Shown: in pieces, positions 49,329-57,057 of the stretch
How the letters are laid out: each line of letters opens with the position of its first letter
Position numbering within the stretch: the stretch's first letter is position 1
Assembly: GCA_002163245.1 (NCBI GenBank)
Contig: MAAL01000025.1
Coordinates: 248,001-312,000 of the forward strand
DNA length: 64,000 nucleotides
Direction of reading: 5' to 3'
From: Gammaproteobacteria bacterium 42_54_T18
GTDB taxonomy: Bacteria; Pseudomonadota; Gammaproteobacteria; Pseudomonadales; Ketobacteraceae
Position numbers and translations under genes: made by a program
The notes under the pieces: model-generated
What the model was told of the DNA's origin: nothing
Databases searched by the model: none
What the model saw: the letters and a program-made list of their open reading frames with translations, nothing else

Positions 49329-49356
49329 TTGCGAGAGTGGGAAATTAGATTAATAA
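49329..49356 (+). promoter_or_regulatory. Candidate promoter of the HU-like gene
   Basis: TTGCGA (49329-49334), a 16-nt spacer and TAATAA (49351-49356). It would leave about 110 nt of untranslated leader before the HU-like start at 49474. No alternative is better in the 189 bp between the terminator and the gene. Confidence 0.4.
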
Positions 49357-49473
49357 TTATCGGCGATTGCTACGCACAACTACCCAACTCAAAAACAAAC
49401 TCTAGCTTTGCTTTTATATATTTATGCTGCTTTGCTCTTGAGTTGGAATACTTACAAAAAATAGGACATCAAT

Positions 49474-49878
49474 ATGCCTGCTAAGAAAAAAGCCCCTGCC
49501 AAGAAAGCTCCTGCTAAAAAAGCCCCTGCAAAAGCTGCAGCACCAGTGAAAAAGCTTCCTGCAGTTAAAGACGCAATGACAAAAACCCAAATTATGAATG
49601 AGCTTGCAGAAAGCACAGGCCTTTCCAAAAAGGAATGCCAGAGCGTTCTAGATGGACTAGGGGATCTAATGGAGCGTCACGTGAAGAAGCGCGCTGTTGG
49701 GCACTTCACAATTCCAGGCTTAATGAAAGTTCAGGTAGTTCGCAAGCCGGCAACTAAAGCCAAAAAGAACGTACCAAACCCTTTCAAGCCAGGTGAATTA
49801 ATGGACGTTGCAGCTAAGCCTGCCCGTAACGTTGTTAAAGTACGCCCATTGAAAAAGTTGAAAGATATGGTTGTATAA
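49474..49878 (+). CDS. HU-family DNA-binding protein with histone H1-like basic tail
   Basis: A 134-residue nucleoid protein. Residues 1-32 are a Lys/Ala/Pro tail of AKKAP repeats, like eukaryotic H1 or AlgP-type tails. Residues 35-127 are an HU/IHF-like domain with MTKTQIMNELAESTGLSKKE, a dimerisation helix and the beta-arm region GHFTIPGLMKVQVVRKPATK. It should bind DNA non-specifically and may compact the chromosome; the tail's role is inferred. It has a candidate promoter and a strong terminator, so it is a single-gene unit. Confidence 0.85.
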   Translation: MPAKKKAPAKKAPAKKAPAKAAAPVKKLPAVKDAMTKTQIMNELAESTGLSKKECQSVLDGLGDLMERHVKKRAVGHFTIPGLMKVQVVRKPATKAKKNVPNPFKPGELMDVAAKPARNVVKVRPLKKLKDMVV

Positions 49879-49894
49879 GCAAATCATCGCTTAT

Positions 49895-49940
49895 TGAACC
49901 CCATAAAAAAGGAGCTTCGGCTCCTTTTTTATGGGGTTCA
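49895..49940 (+). terminator. Rho-independent terminator after the HU-like gene, UUCG loop
   Basis: A 21-bp perfect stem (49895-49915 with 49920-49940) closed by the tetraloop TTCG, containing AAAAAAGGAGC and GCTCCTTTTTT. It begins 16 bp after the stop codon. Because both arms have A/T tracts it can work in either orientation. Confidence 0.93.
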
Positions 49941-50101
49941 TCAATTTCAACCACACCTTTACGCTACAATTTACCCTCTAAACCAAATCAAGACTAGCCT
50001 TGCCTTCTGCTTCCTTTTACAATCCCGTCTAACGAATACGCCATACCTAAACCCGTATGCCGCCCCTTATTGCCGTCCCTATTGCCACAGGATTCATCTC
50101 T

Positions 50102-51844
50102 ATGCGCGCCACTCAATACTTATTAGCCACTCAACGCGAAGTCCCTGCAGAAGCTGAAGTTATCAGTCACAAGCTAATGCTAAGAGCAGGCATGATACGT
50201 CGGCTCGCATCCGGCCTTTACACTTGGCTCCCCACAGGATTACGGGTACTACGAAATGTAGAGAAAGTTGTCCGTGAAGAAATGAATAAAGCAGGGGCAT
50301 TAGAGATGCTGATGCCTGTGGTGCAGCCAGCAGAGCTTTGGGAAGAATCCAAGCGTTTGCAGCAATATGGTCTTGAATTATTACGCATTAACGACCGCCA
50401 CGGTAGGGGCTTTGTTTTAGGCCCAACTCATGAAGAAGTCATTACCGACATCGTCAGAAATAACATCCAAAGCTATAAGCAACTGCCCTGCAATTTCTAT
50501 CAAATCCAGACCAAATTCAGAGATGAAGTTCGCCCACGTTTTGGAGTAATGCGAGCTCGTGAATTCACAATGAAAGATGCCTATTCATTCCATTTAACGG
50601 AAGGCAGCCTGAAAGAAACCTATCAGGTTATGCATGATACCTATAGCAAGATATTCACACGCCTAGGTTTGGACTTCAGAGCCGTTCAAGCGGATACCGG
50701 CAGTATTGGGGGCAACGCTTCTCATGAATTTCATGTATTGGCCGATTCCGGTGAAGACGACATCGCCTTCAGCAACTCAAGCAACTACGCTGCTAATATC
50801 GAAATGGCAGAAGCATTTACGATTGGTGATTCTCGCCCCGCTCCGACAACGGACCTTACTGAAGTACCAACACCCAAGCAACATAGCATTGCAGAGATCA
50901 GTGAGTTTCTTGGTGTTTCCCCTGAAAAAATTGTAAAGACGCTGATTGTTCACGGTATAAAATCAAAAGCAGACAGCAAAAAAGAAAACTCCTCTACGCC
51001 GTTAGTTGCTATCGTTATCCGTGGAGACAAATTACTGAACGAAATTAAAGCAGTGAAACATCCGTTAATAGCAGAACCTTTAACAATGGCTAGCGATGAA
51101 GAAATTCAAGATGCCGTAGGTTGCCAACCTGGTTCCATTGGCCCTATAGGGTTGACACTACCCATCATTGCAGACCTTAGTGTCATCAACATGGCTGACT
51201 TTGTTTGTGGCGCAAACAAAAATGATAGCCATTACACTGGGGCGAATTGGGAAAAAGATGGCGTATTTACCGAACAGTTCGACTTACGTGATGTTGTTGA
51301 AGGCGACCCCAGCCCTTGTGGCGAAGGGCAACTAGAAATCAAGCGTGGCATCGAAGTGGGCCATATCTTCCAACTAGGTACTAAGTACAGCGAAGCATTA
51401 AAAGCATCAGTTTGTGATGAGTCTGGCAAAAACAAAATCATGACTATGGGCTGCTATGGCATTGGGGTTTCTCGTGTTGTAGCCTCAGCTATAGAACAAA
51501 ATTATGATGATTACGGAATCATCTGGCCCGAATCATTAGCGCCGTTCCAAATCTCTCTTGTACCGATGAACATGCACAAATCCATTCGTGTCCAAGAAGC
51601 CAGTGAAAAACTTTACCAGAACCTTACTGAATTAGGATTTGACGTGTTATTTGATGATAGAAAAGAACGCCCTGGCGTGAAATTTTCTGATTCGGAGCTT
51701 CTCGGAATCCCCCATCGAATAGTCATAAGCGAAAAAGGTTTGGATGCAGATACCCTTGAATACAAACATCGCCGAAATAATGAGAAAATTGATGTACCTG
51801 CAAACAACATTATTGACTTCATCAAGGAGCGCGTCAGCCTATAA
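50102..51844 (+). CDS. proS: Prolyl-tRNA synthetase (bacterial type)
   Basis: Class II synthetase of 580 residues from the ATG at 50102 ([20 protein letters not shown]), the usual family start; an in-frame ATG at 50057 would add 15 residues. The catalytic core has [13 protein letters not shown] and [20 protein letters not shown] (motif 2 region). The inserted editing domain spans about 225-400, and [15 protein letters not shown] carries motif 3. [13 protein letters not shown] lies in the C-terminal anticodon domain. It is followed by the slt-like gene 21 bp later. Confidence 0.96.
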   Translation: MRATQYLLATQREVPAEAEVISHKLMLRAGMIRRLASGLYTWLPTGLRVLRNVEKVVREEMNKAGALEMLMPVVQPAELWEESKRLQQYGLELLRINDRHGRGFVLGPTHEEVITDIVRNNIQSYKQLPCNFYQIQTKFRDEVRPRFGVMRAREFTMKDAYSFHLTEGSLKETYQVMHDTYSKIFTRLGLDFRAVQADTGSIGGNASHEFHVLADSGEDDIAFSNSSNYAANIEMAEAFTIGDSRPAPTTDLTEVPTPKQHSIAEISEFLGVSPEKIVKTLIVHGIKSKADSKKENSSTPLVAIVIRGDKLLNEIKAVKHPLIAEPLTMASDEEIQDAVGCQPGSIGPIGLTLPIIADLSVINMADFVCGANKNDSHYTGANWEKDGVFTEQFDLRDVVEGDPSPCGEGQLEIKRGIEVGHIFQLGTKYSEALKASVCDESGKNKIMTMGCYGIGVSRVVASAIEQNYDDYGIIWPESLAPFQISLVPMNMHKSIRVQEASEKLYQNLTELGFDVLFDDRKERPGVKFSDSELLGIPHRIVISEKGLDADTLEYKHRRNNEKIDVPANNIIDFIKERVSL

Positions 51845-51865
51845 TCGACAGCGCTTGCTCACCCA

Positions 51866-52528
51866 ATGACGCCGGTTTATAAAAAAGCTCACAACAAGAG
51901 ACTCTCTATTGTTTTTTGTTGTGAGCTGTACCGCCTTTCTCTTTCCCGTCTAGTAATACCTGCTGTGTTAATTGTCTGCGTACTATCGCCCACTTTTCCC
52001 TCGTCACTCATGGCCGCATCCTCAGAAGTCCCGGATGACATTATGAGAAGCATTCTTCTAAACACCATCAAAGATGCAGAAAGCTTCGAAGATCGTTTTG
52101 ATGCTGAAGTCTGGCTACTAGATATGTCTACACGAATGTCCCGCTACATCAAAGACCCAAATCAACGAATGGAAATTTTGCGAATTGCTCACAAAGAAGC
52201 GCGCAGAATGAATTTACGCCCCGAACTCGTACTTTCAGTAATGCATGTAGAAAGCTTGTTTGACCAATATGCTGTCTCTAGTGCGGGCGCCCAAGGTTTA
52301 ATGCAGGTTATGCCTTTTTGGAAAAAAGAAATAGGTACCACAGAAGACAACTTAACCGACATCGCAACCAACATCCGTTATGGCTGCACTATTCTAAAAG
52401 CCTATTTAAAAAGAGAGCGCGGTAACGAACGAAAAGCTCTTGCACGATATAACGGTAGCACCGGAAAAAATTGGTACCCTGAACGCGTTTTTAATGCTTG
52501 GAAAAAGTATTGGTTTGTGCAGAGATAG
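51866..52528 (+). CDS. Soluble lytic transglycosylase-like protein
   Basis: A 220-residue exported protein with an SLT/goose-lysozyme-type domain (about 105-215). The catalytic glutamate is E129 in VMHVESLFDQYAVSSAGAQG, followed by LMQVMPFWKKEIG and LARYNGSTG. The N-terminus is a long signal anchor or signal peptide (hydrophobic 25-48, likely cleavage near SSLMA). It cleaves peptidoglycan glycan strands with anhydromuramyl formation. It is shorter than Slt70 and resembles the small membrane-type transglycosylases. The first 60 nt contain a 12-bp hairpin. Confidence 0.85.
   Translation: MTPVYKKAHNKRLSIVFCCELYRLSLSRLVIPAVLIVCVLSPTFPSSLMAASSEVPDDIMRSILLNTIKDAESFEDRFDAEVWLLDMSTRMSRYIKDPNQRMEILRIAHKEARRMNLRPELVLSVMHVESLFDQYAVSSAGAQGLMQVMPFWKKEIGTTEDNLTDIATNIRYGCTILKAYLKRERGNERKALARYNGSTGKNWYPERVFNAWKKYWFVQR
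51886..51927 (+). repeat. 12-bp inverted repeat inside the 5' end of the transglycosylase gene
   Basis: AGCTCACAACAA (51886-51897) pairs perfectly with TTGTTGTGAGCT (51916-51927), leaving an 18-nt loop. It lies in the coding part just after the ATG at 51866. No U-tract follows, so it is not a plain terminator; it could damp expression of the downstream gene. Confidence 0.6.
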
Positions 52529-52595
52529 TTAATTCATTATATACAAGATGTACAGCTAACACTTTCTATCGACAGTATCAAAACAACATCAACTA

Positions 52596-53633
52596 TTAGT
52601 CCTCACCGCCATCAGCAGCAGAGCCAGATTCTACTTCATCCTTTTCATTTTTATCAACAATATAGTTTTCATCACAATCATCCACCGATGAATAGGGAAC
52701 CACCTGATTTCTACCCTTTTCTTTTGCATGATACAAGCAAGCATCCGATGCGGAAATCATCGCCTCTACATCTGAAAAAATTGGGCTATATTGAGCAACC
52801 CCTAAACTTGCCGCCGTTGATATTTCACCATCCGAAAAAGGTACCGGCGTACCTGCAATCGCTGCACGAATTCTCTCAGCTACAACGCACGCCCCCTCCT
52901 CGTCAGTATTAACAAGCACAATACCAAATTCTTCGCCGCCATAACGACCCGCAATATCATTCTCTCGTAAGGATTCCCTAATAATCCTAGCGACTTGAAT
53001 CAAAACAGCATCGCCACCCAAATGACCATAAGTGTCATTTGTTATTTTAAAATGGTCAAGGTCAAACATAATCAATGATAAAGGTGAACCATAACGAGCC
53101 GCACGACTAAATTCTTCATTTAACCGCGACTGCCAATGACTACGATTAAACAGCTGGGTTAACCCATCCACCCGACTAACCATTTCCAGTTTAGTCATAG
53201 CGGCTTTATGCATCGTTTGATATATAGCAGTATCGGTCACATCAAATACCACCACACACACAGACGTCACAGTGCCGTCGTCATCCTTTATTGGCATCAA
53301 AGTCAAATCTTGACACATGTATTCCAAACCACTTGTCACCGGACGATTATGATTGAATGCAAACAAATGTGGCCGCTGTTCCCAAGAGGTAAAAGCAAAA
53401 TTTTTCAACATAAAAACACTGCTGAGTTTTTTTGCCAACCAACGTTTAGGTAAATCAGGAAAACAATCGAATAGGTTTTTGCCAACAACATCCTCTGGAT
53501 TTAAGCCACTATTTGTGGACATGAAATTATTCCAAAGTTGTATTTCTTGGGCTTCATTAACAATGAATACGCCGACATTCACTCGATCGACAATAAACTC
53601 TAACAGCTCTTTAGAGGGAGCAAATTCTGACAC
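52596..53633 (-). CDS. PAS-GGDEF diguanylate cyclase
   Basis: A 345-residue cyclase that makes cyclic di-GMP. The PAS-like sensory domain spans about residues 8-130, with NVGVFIVNEAQEIQLWN and VVGKNLFDCFPDLPKRW. A GGDEF domain spans about 150-315 with the active motif GGEEF (232-236). The inhibitory I-site RxxD is R223-D226, exactly five residues before it, so product feedback is expected. No TM helix is present. Its start touches the end of the CheC-like gene (no gap), in a RR-CheC-GGDEF unit. Confidence 0.9.
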   Translation of the reverse strand: MSEFAPSKELLEFIVDRVNVGVFIVNEAQEIQLWNNFMSTNSGLNPEDVVGKNLFDCFPDLPKRWLAKKLSSVFMLKNFAFTSWEQRPHLFAFNHNRPVTSGLEYMCQDLTLMPIKDDDGTVTSVCVVVFDVTDTAIYQTMHKAAMTKLEMVSRVDGLTQLFNRSHWQSRLNEEFSRAARYGSPLSLIMFDLDHFKITNDTYGHLGGDAVLIQVARIIRESLRENDIAGRYGGEEFGIVLVNTDEEGACVVAERIRAAIAGTPVPFSDGEISTAASLGVAQYSPIFSDVEAMISASDACLYHAKEKGRNQVVPYSSVDDCDENYIVDKNEKDEVESGSAADGGED

Positions 53634-54269
53634 TTATAAGTCTTCCAGCAGTTTATCCAGCTCTTCCTTCATCACCAAAATAGATTCACCTGGCATCAAT
53701 AAGAACATGGTGCAGTTAAACGAACGATCCTCAAGAGTATATGAGATCTCCACTAACAGCGCATGACCCCAGCTCAATTTCTCATGCTCTAATAAATCTG
53801 CAATAGGTACATGCTGACCTAAAATTGTAGGTGGCGAGTAAGCCAGCTCTGTTTCGATCTGCTCACCAATACCATTTAGGCATGCGCCATTTAGAACATT
53901 GGTCACATCCATTAACAACTCTTTTTCAGCAGCATCCGTAAGCTCTTCATCATAAGCAAGCAGATCAGCCAATTCTTTAAAAGAAGTATCATTAAAAACA
54001 ACGATTGCCTCTCCTCGAATTCCTTTTCCATCCTCAATATGATAAAACCCCTGACTTACTCCAGAAACTTTGGAGCCAACACCACCAACCAAACCTTCTA
54101 GCTCTGTACCAAGATCCTCTTTGGCGACTAATCGAATTCTAGGCACTGAGAGGTGGATAAACACCTCTAAAAAACGTGCTAACGAATCACCCGCCTGCCC
54201 CATAGCAACATTGACAACTTCCTGTAAGCAGTCCCGTTGATCTTCTGTTAACGCTAATTGCTCACTCAT
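53634..54269 (-). CDS. CheC-like CheY-P phosphatase
   Basis: A 211-residue protein with two copies of the CheC/FliY phosphatase motif [D/S]xxxExxN(x22)P. The first is D13-E17-N20-P43, exactly spaced. The second reads E117, D121, N124, P147, with Asp in place of Glu, so one site is canonical and the other variant. GGVGSKVSGVSQGFYHIEDG lies in the middle. This family dephosphorylates receiver domains. It overlaps the response regulator by 4 bp and abuts the GGDEF gene, so the receiver is the likely substrate (inference). Confidence 0.75.
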   Translation of the reverse strand: MSEQLALTEDQRDCLQEVVNVAMGQAGDSLARFLEVFIHLSVPRIRLVAKEDLGTELEGLVGGVGSKVSGVSQGFYHIEDGKGIRGEAIVVFNDTSFKELADLLAYDEELTDAAEKELLMDVTNVLNGACLNGIGEQIETELAYSPPTILGQHVPIADLLEHEKLSWGHALLVEISYTLEDRSFNCTMFLLMPGESILVMKEELDKLLEDL

Positions 54270-54631
54270 AGCAGACCGTACTTATTCAGAACTTCAGTTA
54301 ATTTTTTGCCATCTATAGGCTTCTTCACAAAATCCAGCGCCCCAAGCCCCATCACACGTTCTCGAGCCTCAGGCTGGATATCGGCGGAAATAACAATAAT
54401 GATTGACTTGTGCCCTTCCGCTTTAACTTTCTCTAGAACACCATATCCATCGAGCTCAGGCATGGTTAGGTCTAAAAATACCATTTCACCCTTACCAGAA
54501 CGAATCGCTTCAATCCCCTCCACACCATTTGTTGCTAGTGTGATATCGACATCCCACCCGTCCGGTATTGCCCGTTTAACTTGCTTTCGGGCCATTGCTG
54601 AGTCATCGCATATAAGCAATGGAATCGACAT
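54266..54631 (-). CDS. CheY-like single-domain response regulator
   Basis: A 121-residue stand-alone receiver. The acidic pocket is D9/D10, the phosphorylation site is D54 in VFLDLTMPELDG, the switch Ser is S82 in VISADIQPEAR, and the conserved lysine is K103 or K104 in FVKKP. There is no output domain, so it acts by protein binding. Its stop overlaps the CheC-like start by 4 bp (ATGA). It is the first gene of the unit with cheC-like and GGDEF genes. No histidine kinase is near. Confidence 0.92.
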   Translation of the reverse strand: MSIPLLICDDSAMARKQVKRAIPDGWDVDITLATNGVEGIEAIRSGKGEMVFLDLTMPELDGYGVLEKVKAEGHKSIIIVISADIQPEARERVMGLGALDFVKKPIDGKKLTEVLNKYGLL

Positions 54632-54834
54632 AACTTTCCTTCTCTATCCGCTATTTTGGCGTTTTAAAACGCTTGTAATTTTCAGTATAGACGTATATCA
54701 AAATTAAACAGGGCATTTTCACCGGCTTTTACTTCTCAAACTCTTACCCGGCTCACCACCAATTCAACACTAACGCATACCCTAAACATCTTAATTTTAG
54801 CGTAGTTCAAATTTCACCCTTTGTTAAACCCAAA

Positions 54835-54875
54835 AACACAAAAGCCCCGACATGTTATGCCGGGGCTTTTGTGTT
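54835..54875 (-). terminator. Rho-independent terminator after the fumarase gene
   Basis: A 15-bp perfect outer stem, AACACAAAAGCCCCG (54835-54849) with CGGGGCTTTTGTGTT (54861-54875), plus three inner pairs and a small loop. It starts 14 bp past the fumarase stop on the minus strand. Confidence 0.9.
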
Positions 54876-54888
54876 AACCACCTAAGAA

Positions 54889-56409
54889 TCAATCCTCTAC
54901 AGGGATAATACCTATCTTCTTTTGCCAAATTTTAGGGGCAGTATTGTGTACAGATTCTCCTGTCACATCCACTGCAACGGTCACTGGCATATCTTCCACT
55001 TCAAATTCATGGATAGCTTCCATCCCCATATCTTCAAAGGCAACAATACGAGCTTTCTTAATTGCTTTTGAAACAAGGTAAGCTGCGCCGCCGACAGCCA
55101 TTAAATATACTGATTTATGCTTTTTGATAGCCTCTATGGCGGTAGGGCCACGCTCAGCTTTTCCGATCATGCCGATTAAACCCGTATTCTCTAACATTGC
55201 ATCAGTAAATTTATCCATACGAGTTGCGGTTGTTGGTCCCGCTGGCCCTACTGCCTCATCACGTACCGCATCTACTGGACCAACGTAATAGATGAACTTA
55301 TTAGTAAAGTCTACTTCTTCAGGAAGTGACTCTCCTTTTGAAAACATATCAACCATTCGTTTATGCGCCGCATCTCGGCCTGTCAGCATTTTACCTGACA
55401 AGAGCAAAGTCTCACCAGGCTTCCAGCCCAAAACATCTTCTGGCTTCAACGTATCTAAGTTCACTCTACGAGCAGAATCACCGCCAGCCATTGCAATTTC
55501 CGGCCAGTCTTCTAATTTCGGAACTTCCAGCTCAGCAGGGCCGCTGCCATCCAGAGTAAAATGTACATGGCGAGTAGCTGCACAATTAGGAATCATAGCC
55601 ACTGGCAATGACGCTGCATGAGTTGGGTAATCCTTGATTTTGATGTCCAAGACTGTTGTCAATCCACCCAAACCCTGAGCACCAATCCCTAATCCATTAA
55701 CTTTCTCGTACAACTCTAAACGCAGCTCTTCTACCCGATTAGAAGCACCTTTTTCGATGAGGTCTTGAATGTTTACAGGATCCATAAGCGATTCTTTTGC
55801 TAATAACATCGCTTTTTCTGCTGTTCCACCAATACCAATACCCAACATACCCGGCGGGCACCAACCTGCGCCCATTGTAGGTACGGTTTTTAATACCCAA
55901 TCAACAATGCTATCGCTAGGATTAAGCATCGCAAGCTTGCTCTTATTTTCCGAACCGCCACCCTTGGCAGCAAGCGTGATCTCCACCGTGTCACCAGGAA
56001 CAACTTCGAAATGAATCGTTGCTGGAGTATTATCTTTGGTATTTTTTCGCGCACCAGCTGGATCTTCAAGGATAGATGCTCGTAACACGTTATCGGGATT
56101 GTTATAGGCTTGACGCACACCTTCATTTACTAAATCGGCAACACTCTTATCGGTATCCCACTGGATATTCATACCAATCTTCAAGAACACCGTCACAATA
56201 CCGGTATCTTGGCACAGTGGACGCTTGCCCTCTGCACACATACGAGAATTGATTAGAATTTGAGCCATTGCATCTTTGGCAGCTTGGGATTCTTCCCGTT
56301 CATAAGCTGCCGTAATGGCTTCAATGAAGTCTTTGGGGTGGTAATAGGATATATATTGCAACCCATCTGCAACACTCTGTATAAAATCTTGTTCGCGAAT
56401 AACAGCCAT
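54889..56409 (-). CDS. Class I (iron-sulfur) fumarate hydratase
   Basis: Interconverts fumarate and malate in the TCA cycle. The 506-residue length and the Fe-S cysteines (in RPLCQDTG, GAGWCPPGM and NCAATRHVHF) identify the class I enzyme, with N-terminal alpha and C-terminal beta domains in one chain. SGKMLTGRDAAHKRMVDMF and VGPAGPTTATRMDKFTD are typical. It is oxygen-sensitive in general for this class. Cluster ligands and start are clear; isozyme naming (fumA or fumB) is not justified. It is monocistronic, with a downstream terminator. Confidence 0.93.
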   Translation of the reverse strand: MAVIREQDFIQSVADGLQYISYYHPKDFIEAITAAYEREESQAAKDAMAQILINSRMCAEGKRPLCQDTGIVTVFLKIGMNIQWDTDKSVADLVNEGVRQAYNNPDNVLRASILEDPAGARKNTKDNTPATIHFEVVPGDTVEITLAAKGGGSENKSKLAMLNPSDSIVDWVLKTVPTMGAGWCPPGMLGIGIGGTAEKAMLLAKESLMDPVNIQDLIEKGASNRVEELRLELYEKVNGLGIGAQGLGGLTTVLDIKIKDYPTHAASLPVAMIPNCAATRHVHFTLDGSGPAELEVPKLEDWPEIAMAGGDSARRVNLDTLKPEDVLGWKPGETLLLSGKMLTGRDAAHKRMVDMFSKGESLPEEVDFTNKFIYYVGPVDAVRDEAVGPAGPTTATRMDKFTDAMLENTGLIGMIGKAERGPTAIEAIKKHKSVYLMAVGGAAYLVSKAIKKARIVAFEDMGMEAIHEFEVEDMPVTVAVDVTGESVHNTAPKIWQKKIGIIPVED

Positions 56410-56506
56410 TGAAGCCTCTCTCTTCTCTAAAAATCTAATTGTACACCAGAGGGAAGAGACAGGATAGGGAGCGCAAGAACAGAGGGTACTAAAGGGTTTC
56501 TACCAA

Positions 56507-56532
56507 CAAAAGGGCCAAAAGCCTAAGCCCTT
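56507..56532 (-). terminator. Candidate terminator of the minor pilin operon
   Basis: AAGGGC (56510-56515) and GCCCTT (56527-56532, plus strand) form a short stem with an 11-nt loop, followed on the minus strand by TTTTG. It lies 38 bp after the pilE stop. The stem is only 6 bp and I treat it as weak. Confidence 0.4.
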
Positions 56533-56569
56533 GGTCCTTCAATGAATTTCAATTATCTGTACGTCATAT

Positions 56570-57013
56570 CTACCAACAATCCCCCCCTCCAGTTGATGTT
56601 TTATCCCCCAGGTAATCAATCGTCATTGTTGCACAGTCGGTATCTGCAGCTTGTGTTCCTACCGCTGTAGCCGTTATAGAGAAGCAAGTGTACACGGTGC
56701 CATTCGTACAAGTAGTCGGTGAAGCAGGAATAGTGACTTTCAGTGTGTAATAACTCTCTGGCGAGCTAAGCCCATCAGTATTCGTCACCAGCTTACTCAA
56801 GCCCGTATTATTTACATAACTCAATGTTTCAGAAAAAAGCCTCTCTTGGCGAGCCATTGCTTCCGTTAGTGCAATTACCCCGTCTGCTCGGTGAGATTTT
56901 TGCACGCTTTTCGTATAAGCAGGATAAGCAACAGCCGAAAGAATTCCTATTACAGCTATCACTATCATTAATTCAATTAACGTAAAGCCGCGATACTTTT
57001 TTAATATACTCAT
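56570..57013 (-). CDS. pilE: Type IV minor pilin PilE
   Basis: A 147-residue type IV pilin-like protein. The prepilin site is [18 protein letters not shown] with G9, F10 (+1) and E14 (+5), and the hydrophobic N-terminal helix continues to about 35. Two pairs of cysteines in the C-terminal half (CTNGTVYTC and DCATMTIDY...GDCW) would give disulfide-bonded loops. Position downstream of pilY1 and the RSHRADG-like region ([11 protein letters not shown]) match the PilE minor pilin. It is the last gene of the operon. Confidence 0.88.
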   Translation of the reverse strand: MSILKKYRGFTLIELMIVIAVIGILSAVAYPAYTKSVQKSHRADGVIALTEAMARQERLFSETLSYVNNTGLSKLVTNTDGLSSPESYYTLKVTIPASPTTCTNGTVYTCFSITATAVGTQAADTDCATMTIDYLGDKTSTGGGDCW

Positions 57014-57057
57014 AATCTTCCCAACTCTTGTTTGTCTCTGAAAATACTGCTCGCAAA

